Assembly: GCA_964428015.1 (NCBI GenBank)
Contig: CAYRWR010000016.1
Location: 1 to 64,000, forward strand
Direction of reading: 5' to 3'
Length of the DNA stretch: 64,000 nucleotides
Source of the DNA: CAYRWR01 sp964428015
GTDB taxonomy: Bacteria > Spirochaetota > Brevinematia > Brevinematales > CAYRWR01
Shown: positions 50,884 to 60,400 of the stretch, piece after piece
How positions within the stretch are numbered: position 1 is the stretch's first letter
Layout of the letters: every line of letters begins with the position of its first letter
Made by a program: the position numbers and the translations under genes
Notes under the pieces: model-generated
Databases searched by the model: none
The model's input: only the letters and a program-made list of their open reading frames with translations
What the model was told of the DNA's origin: nothing

Positions 50884-52350
50884 CTATTTTTGCGCGGCGA
50901 TCCAGTCCAGAGCCCTTTGCAGACGGTCACGGGTCCTCTGATTGCCGATTACCGGCATCAGGAAGTATATCTCGGGTCCGCGGACATGGCCGGTCAGACT
51001 GGCCCTGAGGGGGATGAACAGATTTTTGCCCTTAGCTCCGGTTTTTTCCATGAGTTTATCAGCCAGCTGGTGAAAAGTTTCCTCATTGATGGGAGTCTCC
51101 AGATTGTCAATCAGCGTCTTGAAACCCTGCACCACCGTGTCAGAGCCTTCTCTCAGTAGAAATTTACCCGCTTCGTCGTCATAGCTGAAATTATCGTTGA
51201 GAAAATAGTCTATATGCTCGGTGATCTGTGACAGATGGGTACAATAACCCCGGGTTAATTCCACTACTCCTTTCAGAAAAGTGACATTTTCTTCCCGGCT
51301 AAGGAATTTATCATCTACTAATCCGGCTGCCTGTATGAAGGGCAAGGCCAGCTCATAGATTTTGTTGCTGTCTTCGTTAATAATGTCGTGCTTGGCTATC
51401 CAGTCAAATTTTTTAGGGTCAAAGATGGCTGAACTGTTGTTGATGCGGTCCAGGTCAAACAATTCGATCAGTTCTTCCCGGGTCAGGATCTCCCGGCCGT
51501 CGGGGCTGGACCAACCCAGCAGAGACAGATAATTAATGAGACTCTGAGGTAGATAGCCCTGCTCTCTGAACTCACTCACAGAGGTGGCGCCATGACGCTT
51601 GGACAGCTTCTGCCGGTCGGGGCCCAGGATGAGCGGCATGTGTACAAAGATAGGCGGCTGATATCCCAGGGCTCGGTACAGCATCAGCTGACGCACGGTG
51701 TTGGAGAGGTGCTCATCGGCGCGCATAACATGGGATACCTCCATAAGAGCGTCATCCATTACCACTGCGAAATTATACACAGGCAGTCCATTGGAACGCC
51801 GGATCACAAAATCACCGACCATTCCTTTGGGAAATTTCACTTCTCCCTTGACTACATCTTTGAATGAAAAATCTTCGTCATAAGCCCAGAAACGGATAAC
51901 CGGGACACGACCTTCCGCTTCATAGGCCTGTCGCTGTGCAGCAGACAGATGCCGGCACTTTCCGTTGTAATGGGGAGCTTCATTTTTGGCTTCTTTTTCT
52001 TTACGGTCGGCGTCCAGTTCTTCCTGGGTGCAGTAACAGGGATAGGCCCTGCCTTCAGCCACCAGTTTATCGATATATTTGTCGTATATATCGAGGCGCT
52101 CACTCTGCAAATACGGACCATTGGGACCCCCTACTACAGGTCCCTCATCCCAATCCAGTCCCAGCCAGCGCATATCTTCCATAAGACGCTCTGTGTACTC
52201 CGGCAGACTGCGTTCCAGGTCAGTATCCTCGATACGCAGGATAAAATGTCCTTTATTATGCCGGGCATAGAGCCAGGCAAACATGGCGGAACGGACATTG
52301 CCCACATGCAGCTTCCCGGTGGGAGAAGGGGCAAAACGTGTCTTTACCAT
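50884..52350 (-). CDS. gltX: Glutamyl-tRNA synthetase
   Basis: A 488-residue class I synthetase. The HIGH signature reads HVGN (FAPSPTGKLHVGNVRS, residues 5-20) and the KMSKS signature reads KLSKRHG. RIEDTDLERS and the YHNGK-like zinc region (CYCTQEE, HYNGKCRHL) are present. Length and order are normal. It charges tRNA-Glu, and possibly tRNA-Gln where GatCAB is used. It is the first gene of the operon with prfB, a histidine kinase and galU. Confidence 0.95.
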   Translation of the reverse strand: MVKTRFAPSPTGKLHVGNVRSAMFAWLYARHNKGHFILRIEDTDLERSLPEYTERLMEDMRWLGLDWDEGPVVGGPNGPYLQSERLDIYDKYIDKLVAEGRAYPCYCTQEELDADRKEKEAKNEAPHYNGKCRHLSAAQRQAYEAEGRVPVIRFWAYDEDFSFKDVVKGEVKFPKGMVGDFVIRRSNGLPVYNFAVVMDDALMEVSHVMRADEHLSNTVRQLMLYRALGYQPPIFVHMPLILGPDRQKLSKRHGATSVSEFREQGYLPQSLINYLSLLGWSSPDGREILTREELIELFDLDRINNSSAIFDPKKFDWIAKHDIINEDSNKIYELALPFIQAAGLVDDKFLSREENVTFLKGVVELTRGYCTHLSQITEHIDYFLNDNFSYDDEAGKFLLREGSDTVVQGFKTLIDNLETPINEETFHQLADKLMEKTGAKGKNLFIPLRASLTGHVRGPEIYFLMPVIGNQRTRDRLQRALDWIAAQK

Positions 52351-52414
52351 GATGACTCCTTAGAAAAATGGTTTTATTATTTTATATTGAATAATGAAAT
52401 AAGGCAAGGAGCAT

Positions 52415-52443
52415 AAAAAAAAGCCCCCGCCGAAACGGGGGCT
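52415..52443 (-). terminator. Rho-independent terminator
   Basis: The stem AGCCCCCG (52422-52429) with CGGGGGCT (52436-52443) is followed on the minus strand by a T-run. It ends the lipoprotein/outer-membrane-protein transcript. Confidence 0.85.
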
Positions 52444-52465
52444 GAAAGTGTGTAACTAGTTAATA

Positions 52466-53086
52466 TTATTGGAACAAAGAAACTATTCCTGGTACTTCAG
52501 CTGTAGCTCTTTCCAATGTCATGCCGACTGTCGCGATAAATTCCAGATCAACATCTTTACCTACTACACCAGCCGTTTGGTTGGACAATACTGAGTGGAA
52601 TACTATTTGATATCTGTTAGAAGATATCATCAATTGGTAAAGCAGGGGATATGGTGTATTCAACCCTGAAGTGTATACCTGATTGGTTTTCTGTCCGGCG
52701 GCTAGTGTCATCAAAGGTACAATCCACGCGGTTTGCCCGTTTGTATAATATGGCTGTGACCCATTAAATACTGGTATGGGTGACCCGGAGGCTGTCCCAA
52801 CACCGGTGATTCCTATACCAATGGTTACAGGATTGGCTCCTCTGTTGGATAGTGACCAGGTTAATCTGAGTTCTGTTATTTGCGCGTAGTCTCCCATGAC
52901 TCCTTGTCCTTGATTGGAAATGTCATTTTCAATATAGATATCCAAATCAGTAAAAGGAGGAACTAGTATATTGGTAGTTGGTACTGAAAAACCTAAATCC
53001 TGGTTAACATCTGCGTTTATCTCAAATAAACAGGAACTAAAACCCAATATTGCAAAAAATATAGCAATTAATATTATCTTTTTCAT
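52466..53086 (-). CDS. Exported lipoprotein of unknown function
   Basis: A 206-residue protein with a lipobox GFSSC (acylated Cys19). The mature part is a beta-rich domain with many Thr, Asn and Gly, for example TELRLTWSLSNRG and DVDLEFIATVG, consistent with an immunoglobulin-like or late-embryogenesis-like fold, but I do not recognise a family. It begins ten bases after the stop of the outer-membrane-like gene and is probably its partner. Confidence 0.65.
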   Translation of the reverse strand: MKKIILIAIFFAILGFSSCLFEINADVNQDLGFSVPTTNILVPPFTDLDIYIENDISNQGQGVMGDYAQITELRLTWSLSNRGANPVTIGIGITGVGTASGSPIPVFNGSQPYYTNGQTAWIVPLMTLAAGQKTNQVYTSGLNTPYPLLYQLMISSNRYQIVFHSVLSNQTAGVVGKDVDLEFIATVGMTLERATAEVPGIVSLFQ

Positions 53087-53096
53087 ATTCTACCTC

Positions 53097-53942
53097 CTAA
53101 AACTGTAGTGACAAATTGACATAAGGAATAACTGGGGTAGCATACGTCGTATTTGCCGCATTATTAGGATCAAGTGTCAAACTGGCACCGGGATATTGAA
53201 CACCTGCCCTGATATTTATGAACGCCAGATCTAATTCTACACCTAAACCAGCAGTAAAATCACTTGGATTGACCAGTGACATTGCCCCAGAAATTTCTCC
53301 GCTTTGAGGTAAAACGCCCGAAATCTGGATGTAATAACCGATTTCTGCAAAAATCGCTAAAATATTTCCTAATTGGATGTCAGCTCCAACAGTCGGGTGA
53401 AAATAAGATGAGACACTATTGGTATTAATACCTTCCAGTCCAAATACCTGAAAATCCATGGTACCGTAGAGCCGGATCAGTTTTAGATCCAGCGCTGCCA
53501 TGATATCCCAACGTGCGGCATTAAAATTAAGCGAAATATCGTTGATTGTAATTTCCGGAGGTACCGCACCCTGTAATAACATTAAAGCAGCTTCTTTTCC
53601 TTTAAATGCAATATAATTTACACTCGCGCCAATGGTCAGGGGAATTATAGGCAGCTGAATGGCTACTTTTGCTCCGAAATTGGGAAAACCGAATTTTGGC
53701 ATTCCCAGGTCAATAAACAAAGGTGCCCACAATAAGGGTGAAGTATTGGCACTAATATCCAAAAACTTGAACAGTCTCAAATTCAGCTGCATATCCAGAG
53801 GCCGGAAACTAACTAAAGAAACTTTGAATACATGCTGATAATCAACATAAGGTGTGTCAACAGTCAGTAGACGATTCACCTTAGCCATTGCGGTAAGCGG
53901 GATGGCTAAAACCATTACAAGCAATACAAATTTCTTATACAT
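53097..53942 (-). CDS. Putative outer-membrane beta-barrel protein
   Basis: A 281-residue protein with a signal peptide (residues 1-20, VLLVMVLAIPLTAMA) and a mature part of alternating hydrophobic strands with glycine turns, ending in the typical outer-membrane signature of a terminal phenylalanine (YVNLSLQF). Strands such as DMQLNLRLFKFLDI and AIFAEIGYYIQI fit a porin-like barrel. No family is recognised. It has its own promoter, GGAGGAG before the ATG and the lipoprotein gene behind it. Confidence 0.7.
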   Translation of the reverse strand: MYKKFVLLVMVLAIPLTAMAKVNRLLTVDTPYVDYQHVFKVSLVSFRPLDMQLNLRLFKFLDISANTSPLLWAPLFIDLGMPKFGFPNFGAKVAIQLPIIPLTIGASVNYIAFKGKEAALMLLQGAVPPEITINDISLNFNAARWDIMAALDLKLIRLYGTMDFQVFGLEGINTNSVSSYFHPTVGADIQLGNILAIFAEIGYYIQISGVLPQSGEISGAMSLVNPSDFTAGLGVELDLAFINIRAGVQYPGASLTLDPNNAANTTYATPVIPYVNLSLQF

Positions 53943-53976
53943 AACTCCTCCTTTAACATACTCACTTATATAAGTT

Positions 53977-54004
53977 AGTATAACATAACACTACGCGATT
54001 TCAA
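53977..54004 (-). promoter_or_regulatory. Promoter of the outer-membrane protein operon
   Basis: On the minus strand TTGAAA (54004-53999) and TATACT (53982-53977) are spaced by 16 bases, 35 bases before the ATG. Confidence 0.6.
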
Positions 54005-54095
54005 AATAAATACAGGGATATTCTTGGATAAAACCCCTAATCTTTTATGATATCAGAAGTTATGCCGAAAATATAGATAAGAGGTATTGGAAACA

Positions 54096-55646
54096 TTGAA
54101 GAAAACCTGGTTACTTTTTCTGGCTGTATTGAGCTTCAGCGCCCCTTTTGTCTATGGAATGGACTATACCGTACAGAAAAACGACAGCTTGTGGTCCATT
54201 TCCAAGACCTACAGCCTCTCTCTGGCAGATATAAAAAAGCTGAATGAATTAATCAGTGAGGATATCTATGAAGGACAAAGACTCTACCTCCCTCAGACTA
54301 TCACCGACTACACCGTCCAGCCGGGAGACCACCTTTCCGGTCTGGCTGTCCGCTTCCGCACTCAGCTGAAGTACATTATCATCCTCAACAATTTAGCCAA
54401 TGAAGATCTGAATATCGGTCAAAATCTCAGAATACCTCAGGATATAGTTGAATCTGTCCAAAAACAGATGATGATCCATACCGTCCAGCCCGGTGATAAT
54501 CTCTCCCAGCTGGCCCTGAAATACCAGGTATCCACACAGGATATTCTGGAATGGAATAATAAAAGCAATGATACTCTTTACAGCGGAGAGAAGCTGAAGA
54601 TATACTCCGACAAAAAACCGGAAACACTTAGCCCTACTCCCCCTATACAGACTAATACTCAGGACTTAAATAAAATCGTACACATAGTCCAGGCAGGAGA
54701 ATATCTGGGAAGTATCGCCCAGACTTATAACGTGTCCATAGATGATATTCGCAAATGGAATGAAAAATCCGGAGATGATATCCTGATTGGAGAAAAGCTG
54801 GTACTCCATGTTTCCGGAACTTACAAGCCTGTTGTGTCTACACCCCAGGAAAAACCCTACTACCATACCGTACAAGCGGGAGAACACCTCACCGGTTTAG
54901 CCCAGTTATACGGGACCACAGTAAAATCTATCAAGGAATGGAATAAACTGGACCGGGATATTTTGCTGAAAGGGGAAAGGCTGGTGATTAAAAATTATTC
55001 CCCCAAAGAAACAAAGCCGGAAGTCAAACCGGATAAAAAAGTCAAATGGAGCTATGCGGTTAAAAGCGGGGATAATCTGCAGAGCCTGGCCAAAAGATTC
55101 GATGTCAATGTGGATGACATAAAGAAATGGAATAATAAAAAAAATGATGTCCTGTATATAGGTGAAAAACTGGCACTGTTTACTGATCGATCGGACATTC
55201 CCACTAAAGACAAAAACATCATCACCGCGGTCAAATACCAGCACTCCGTGTCCTGGAAAGACATCAAGCTTTATCCTGTGGCCAAATCACGCATCAGCTA
55301 TCTGAGCCGTACTGAGAAAGGACTGATACTACACCTAAGCTCCCGCACCTCAGTCAAAGCTATCAGCGACGGAATGGTGGAATATGCCGGATTCCTGAAG
55401 ACCAAGAATTTTGTGGTCATCCTGAACCTGGGAGAAAATAAGCGGGTGGTTTACGGCTATATGAGTGATGTCAGTGTCCAGGCCGGGGACAAGATAACAG
55501 CCGGAAAAGATTTGGGTACAGTGGACTACCTCTCCATACATGACACCAGCCCTCTGCTCCTGGAGCTGTATGAGGGTACAGAACCGGTAGATATCTATGA
55601 AATATATCCATATTTCAGGCAGATCAGATTCACAGCCTTCAAATAG
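54096..55646 (+). CDS. Six-LysM protein with degenerate M23 peptidase domain
   Basis: About 516 residues from TTG 54096 (GAGG is 11 bases upstream; TTG at 54087 is too close to it but cannot be excluded). After a signal peptide (to about residue 21) come six LysM repeats of about 43 residues, each starting YTVQ/HTVQ-x-GD/GE and ending IGEKL or similar, for binding peptidoglycan. The C-terminal domain resembles LytM/M23 (VKAISDGMVEYAG, VYGYMSDVSVQAGDKI) but lacks the zinc ligands: no H-x3-D, and the usual HLHFE is LLLELY. It is therefore probably an NlpD/EnvC-like activator of amidases and not an enzyme. Confidence 0.85.
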   Translation: MKKTWLLFLAVLSFSAPFVYGMDYTVQKNDSLWSISKTYSLSLADIKKLNELISEDIYEGQRLYLPQTITDYTVQPGDHLSGLAVRFRTQLKYIIILNNLANEDLNIGQNLRIPQDIVESVQKQMMIHTVQPGDNLSQLALKYQVSTQDILEWNNKSNDTLYSGEKLKIYSDKKPETLSPTPPIQTNTQDLNKIVHIVQAGEYLGSIAQTYNVSIDDIRKWNEKSGDDILIGEKLVLHVSGTYKPVVSTPQEKPYYHTVQAGEHLTGLAQLYGTTVKSIKEWNKLDRDILLKGERLVIKNYSPKETKPEVKPDKKVKWSYAVKSGDNLQSLAKRFDVNVDDIKKWNNKKNDVLYIGEKLALFTDRSDIPTKDKNIITAVKYQHSVSWKDIKLYPVAKSRISYLSRTEKGLILHLSSRTSVKAISDGMVEYAGFLKTKNFVVILNLGENKRVVYGYMSDVSVQAGDKITAGKDLGTVDYLSIHDTSPLLLELYEGTEPVDIYEIYPYFRQIRFTAFK

Positions 55647-55652
55647 TCAGAT

Positions 55653-56624
55653 TTATTTTGACTTATGGTATTTGGCATCCCAGTAATAAAACAGGCTATA
55701 TATATCCTTGAAAACCAGCTTTCCACTCTGCATGGATGAAAGTTGCTGTTTCAGGTATTTCTTTAGTCGCTGTACTTCCACATTTTCCACGCCATTGGAA
55801 TGTACCAGTATCACCCCCCAGTCAGGGATGACCTTTTGGCCCATCCAGATAGCTACATCTACGGGCAGCAGACTCATGCGGTCCAGGGCCTGCAGGTAGG
55901 GCAGCTGGTATTTCAGTCCGGGGAAGCGGAAAAATGGAGAGGGCAGTATGCCTTTTTCCAGTAATACAGTCTCATTTTTCAAGACATCTTTTTCAAACTC
56001 AGCCACCGTGTATTTATCCTTCAGGATATGGTGGCTGAAAGTATGGTTGCCGGCAATAAAGGGGAGTCCGCTTTTTCTGATCTGCTGAAAGGAAGCGGGG
56101 TTACTTTGTATCCATCTGCCTGTAAAAAAGATGACCAGCGGGATATGGATATTGTGCTTTTTCTGATAAGAGATCAGTTCAGTAAAAAAATCCCAGTTAT
56201 AATTGGTCCTGATGGGACATAGGTCGGTAGTCAGGATCAGATTGGTTACCTGAACATGGACGGGCTTAGTGTGCGCGGCATCCGCGAAAGCCTGACGGTT
56301 GCTGATCATGTCCATTTTCAGTCTGAACAGAAGGGAATTTTTCAGCAAATTATTATTAGAAAGCCTGATCAGGCTATCGGTCATGCCATAGCGCAGGGTT
56401 TTAGTATCTATAAAATAATATAATCTGGCATCATCTTTAGTGATTATCTCACGGGTAATATATACCGTCCGGTTGGATAACACTGCCGGGTAGATCACCA
56501 CTTTGTAGTCTTTGATTTTTAATTCCTTTTCCAGTATGGTATTGGTGTACATAAGTCCAAACAGGGAAGTTTTTATCAGGAAAAGAATCGTAAATACTAA
56601 GAGTTGTACGGTTCGTTGGGGCAT
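55653..56624 (-). CDS. Polysaccharide deacetylase (NodB homology) family protein
   Basis: A 323-residue protein with an N-terminal signal or anchor (about residues 5-22). NodB-type motifs are LTTDLCPI (motif 1, with one aspartate instead of the usual DD), HTFSHH (motif 2, metal histidines) and RFPGLKY (motif 3). Such enzymes remove acetyl groups from peptidoglycan or other polysaccharides. The single aspartate occurs in some subfamilies but should be checked. It is convergent with the LysM gene, six bases apart, which fits a shared cell-wall theme. Confidence 0.75.
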   Translation of the reverse strand: MPQRTVQLLVFTILFLIKTSLFGLMYTNTILEKELKIKDYKVVIYPAVLSNRTVYITREIITKDDARLYYFIDTKTLRYGMTDSLIRLSNNNLLKNSLLFRLKMDMISNRQAFADAAHTKPVHVQVTNLILTTDLCPIRTNYNWDFFTELISYQKKHNIHIPLVIFFTGRWIQSNPASFQQIRKSGLPFIAGNHTFSHHILKDKYTVAEFEKDVLKNETVLLEKGILPSPFFRFPGLKYQLPYLQALDRMSLLPVDVAIWMGQKVIPDWGVILVHSNGVENVEVQRLKKYLKQQLSSMQSGKLVFKDIYSLFYYWDAKYHKSK

Positions 56625-56744
56625 GGTGCTTCTCCGCTTAATGATTCAAATGTGAAATTTCTAAGACCAGTATTATGCCATAAAGGCGGCTGTTGAGCAA
56701 AAATTTCACCTGTCATTATTATCTACTGTTTTTGACTATTTTAG

Positions 56745-56773
56745 TTGACAATAAGTGAGAAAATGTCGAAAAT
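56745..56773 (+). promoter_or_regulatory. Probable promoter of rnpB
   Basis: TTGACA (56745-56750) is followed after 17 bases by GAAAAT (56768-56773), a weak -10 match, a few bases before the first paired base of the RNA. Confidence 0.5.
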
Positions 56774-56777
56774 AATA

Positions 56778-57120
56778 ATGAGGCAGGATAGAGAGACGCT
56801 CCCGGTCTGACCGGGGGAGGAAAGTCCGGGCACAAAAAGGCAAAGAGCCGGTTAACAACCGGATATCCCTCAGGGGATAATGGAAAGTGCCACAGAAAAT
56901 ATACCGCCAGTCCGCTGGTAAGGGTGAAAAGGCGCGGTAAGAGCGCACCGCTTTTTCCTTAAGGAAAAAGGCAGGGTAAACCCCTCTTTGTGCAAGGTCA
57001 AGTATGTATCCGATTCCGTTGCCTTGCGGAGGATACGGGTAGACTGCATGATCCTGTTAGTAATGCCAGGATAAGATAGATGTCTCTCCCCGACAGGACC
57101 CGGCTTATTTCTTGCCTCAC
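56778..57120 (+). ncRNA. rnpB: RNase P RNA (bacterial type A)
   Basis: The catalytic RNA that trims tRNA 5' ends. Conserved elements in order are GGGGGAGGAAAGTCCGGGC (56813-56831), CCACAGAAAATATACCGCC (56891-56909), GGTGAAAAGGCGCGGTAAGAGC with CACCGC, and GATAGATG followed by GACAGGACCCGGCTTA near the end. The closing helix P1 pairs TGAGGCAGGA (56779-56788) with TCTTGCCTCA (57110-57119). A T-run follows at once. The boundaries are accurate to a few bases. Confidence 0.93.
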
Positions 57121-57146
57121 CGTCTTTTTTTTAAACAGGAGGGCAT

Positions 57147-57467
57147 ATGAATGTCAACCCTCTGGACCTACAGGTCTTGTTCTCAAAAGCCAGCGAATAC
57201 TCCGCCAGTCTGGGTAAGCAGAGCTCTGTACATGATGCCGAAGACTTTGTAGCTAATGATCTGCAGACCCGGCAAAGTAAAGAGACTACAGAAGAAGTCA
57301 ATAAAGCGGATGCTTATGATGAAGAATTTACCAATATCAATGAGCAGACCAAAGGCAACAGCTCTGAAGAAGAATCTGATTCTGAAAAACGTGAAGCCAA
57401 ACCGGAAGAAAACCATAACGGTTTAAAAGAAGAAGGTACAGGATTGATCATCGATATCATCGATTAA
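57147..57467 (+). CDS. Small acidic protein of unknown function
   Basis: A 106-residue protein with AGGAGGG seven bases before the ATG. It has no signal peptide or membrane span. The first 40 residues (NPLDLQVLFSKASEYSASLG) look structured; the rest is a glutamate/lysine/asparagine-rich, probably disordered tail ending in LIIDIID. I do not recognise it. It begins 27 bases after rnpB and ends with a four-base convergent overlap with the giant SprA-like gene. Confidence 0.6.
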   Translation: MNVNPLDLQVLFSKASEYSASLGKQSSVHDAEDFVANDLQTRQSKETTEEVNKADAYDEEFTNINEQTKGNSSEEESDSEKREAKPEENHNGLKEEGTGLIIDIID

Positions 57468-60400
57468 ATCCGGATACTCATATCCAGCGACACTTCCATC
57501 CCTAATCCTATATCATACCAGGTCTGTTTGTATCCCGCCGCGTCAGTGGACAGGGGCGTTATACTGGCATAGCGGTTCAGGACTCCCTTGAGACGAAACA
57601 CCCCGCTCACGATTTCGGTGAATTTATAGTCCGTGATGTGCTCCAGAGTCAGGTCATATACCTTCAAGTCATAGGGGTTGAAGTTAAATCCGTTGTAAAA
57701 AATGCTTTGTGTGGTAAAAGTCAGTATCTCGGAATTTTTCATAATGGAATTATTCAGTTTTATCACTACAAATCCCAGATTAAGCCGATTGATATTGCGG
57801 ATTTCCCAGGAAGCTTTGAAATTTAAGGTATTATAGATGCTCTTTTTAGGGGAGACATGAGGAGGCAGGCTGACAAAGCCGTAGTCTCCGGAATGCGCGG
57901 CTGAATTGGTAAAATAGTTTTCCAGCTCCACCCTGAGGCTATAGGAATAGACCAGAACCAGAAAATTAGAATTAATAAAATTCATACCATGTCTGAAGGT
58001 CACTCCCAGGGTATCCAAAGTCTGCCTGGAATTAAAATCGGTGACATTTCTATAGTCGACTTCTGTGAATATTTCGCGCAGTTTGACCGGGGCGGTAGGT
58101 TTCTGCAATCGGGCCAGTTCAATGGGAAATCTCACCGCAGCACGATTCTCGATGGACTGGGAATAGGAGCTCAGGTTGCGCGATGTGTATAGCCGGCTGG
58201 AAAAAGTATAGCGCTTGGGCAGCATATCCCAGATTTTTTTCTGATAATTAGGCAGTAGCAGTTCCACATTGAGAGTGTCAATCAGAGTATTTACACTCTG
58301 GGGATTCTCGACACTGAAATTTCCCACCGCGTGCAGAGCATTAGTCTGACTGGTCAGTCCTCCCAGTATGGCACTATAATAAAGTGGATTTCTATAATAG
58401 ATGTCTCCCATGACCAAAGCCTGAGAAGAGTCAATGACCTGCCCCAACCCGCTATAAGCCAGATCCACACTGCGGTCCAGCTTCAGCGTCAGAGTTTTAA
58501 AAAATGTCTTTTCCGGTAAAATCCTTAAATTCCAGGAATTTTTCAGATTGTAGCGGTCGGAGCGGTATGTCAGCACATCAAATCTGTCATAGGTATAGCC
58601 GCTCTGTATCCGTGAAAAACTGTCATTGGCATCAAACATCAGCCAGTTGACAGGACGATTGAGGTTGAAACCGAGACTGACTTTGTCATCCAGCTGTCTG
58701 TCCAGATTTTCGTCAAAGTCAAAAAAACGGAAAATACTTGACCATCGGTCAGCGTATCTTTGCGCCAGGGATTCATTTTCCAGACTTAAAATCTCCTGCC
58801 GGTAGCCCTGAAAAGAAAATATCTGGTCTAATTTTTCCTGCCTCTTTTCATAGCTGCCATTCAGTCCTACCTTCCACAGTTTAAAATCCAGACTGGCAGC
58901 CCATCTTTTACTCTGACTCTTCGTACCGTAGACATTATTGTTGGTCAGAAACACCTGGCCGGTTTCATTGGTATAATTGGAATTGTCTTTTATAACCAGG
59001 CTGTCTTCAAAAGTGAAGGCCGGAGTCAGACTGAATGTCTTGGAAGACTTCATGACCTTATAGAACGGCAGTAAATGATTATAGGTCACAGTGACGGTAC
59101 CTTTGTACTCTTTATTCCAGGAATCCAGGATATATTCATTGCTGGCGCTGCTTACCGTGGATCTGTTCAGCAGGGAGGAAAATACTTCCGTAAAAGTATG
59201 GCTGACAGATGGTATAAAGTCTTTGTTTTTAGTAAAATTGATAGTAGCATTAAAACTCCGGTTCTCAGAATTCCACTGCAGGTATAGAGGTAATTTTATC
59301 TGATTAGTTTCGGTCTTCTGCTCATTTACCGTATAACTGACACTGTAGGTCAGGTCTTTAAACAAAGAAGACCTGAGACTGAGATTGATATTTTTATTTC
59401 CATTACCGGAACTTCCTCCGATGGAATTAACAAAATCCACTGATTTGTTTTCTATAATAGTATTCAAAAATACCGGTCCCACTATCTCCTGGCTGCCCGC
59501 ACTCCAGATTGGTTTGCGATATTCAAAACGGGGATTGACATAAAAGGCTGTGCCCAATACGCTTTCATCATTGTGGACATGGAGTTCATTGACCCAAACT
59601 GTACCGTTGTTTACAGCTTCATTAGTGTCGCTCAGCTCGACCCCCATTTCCACGAAATCGATATCATTGAGGTTGGGGATGCCGATCAGGTCCGGCATCA
59701 GGGTACCGTTCAGATTAGTGTCATCCATCATCAGTTTGAGATTATCATCAATCTTTACCGTGATCTTATGCCAAGTGTTTTTATCCACTTCCGATAGAGG
59801 TATATTCCACTGGAAATAGCTCTGCTGGCTGTTTCCCAGGATAAAAAAGAAATTCTCATTGCTATAGCTGTCCGGCGCGGTCTTGATAGGCTGACCGTTT
59901 TCCTGAACATCCGGCACATACATGTAAAAAGTCAGTTCTTTATAGCGGGAGATATCAAAAGGACTGGATGTGTATTCAATGAGAGAAGCCTTTTCCCCTC
60001 CGGTAATAGGAAAGACATTGGTATTTACAGTGCTGTTGGTTAGCCTGTACTCCAGAGCCAATGTATTTTCGTTATACTGCAGGGCTTCATTGATAGTGCG
60101 GGTGCCGTGCAGATGCTCAAATACCACCGACCGGTCCAGATCCTGCTGTACCGATGAGCTGACATTATAAAAACGGTTGGCTGAATAAAAATTATTATTA
60201 TAGACCCCGATGAGTTCCCCATTGATGGCAGTGGAGTCCTGTGCCCTGATGCCGTCTACCCGCTTGTCTTCCCATTTGACTTCTTTAAACTGGAGTTCAT
60301 CCAGGATGACCCGTCCTTTGACACCGTTTTTTTGTCGGATATACACCGTCAGGGCGCTGACATGCTGCAGGATAGCCTTTTGGGCGGAAGACAATGAAGA

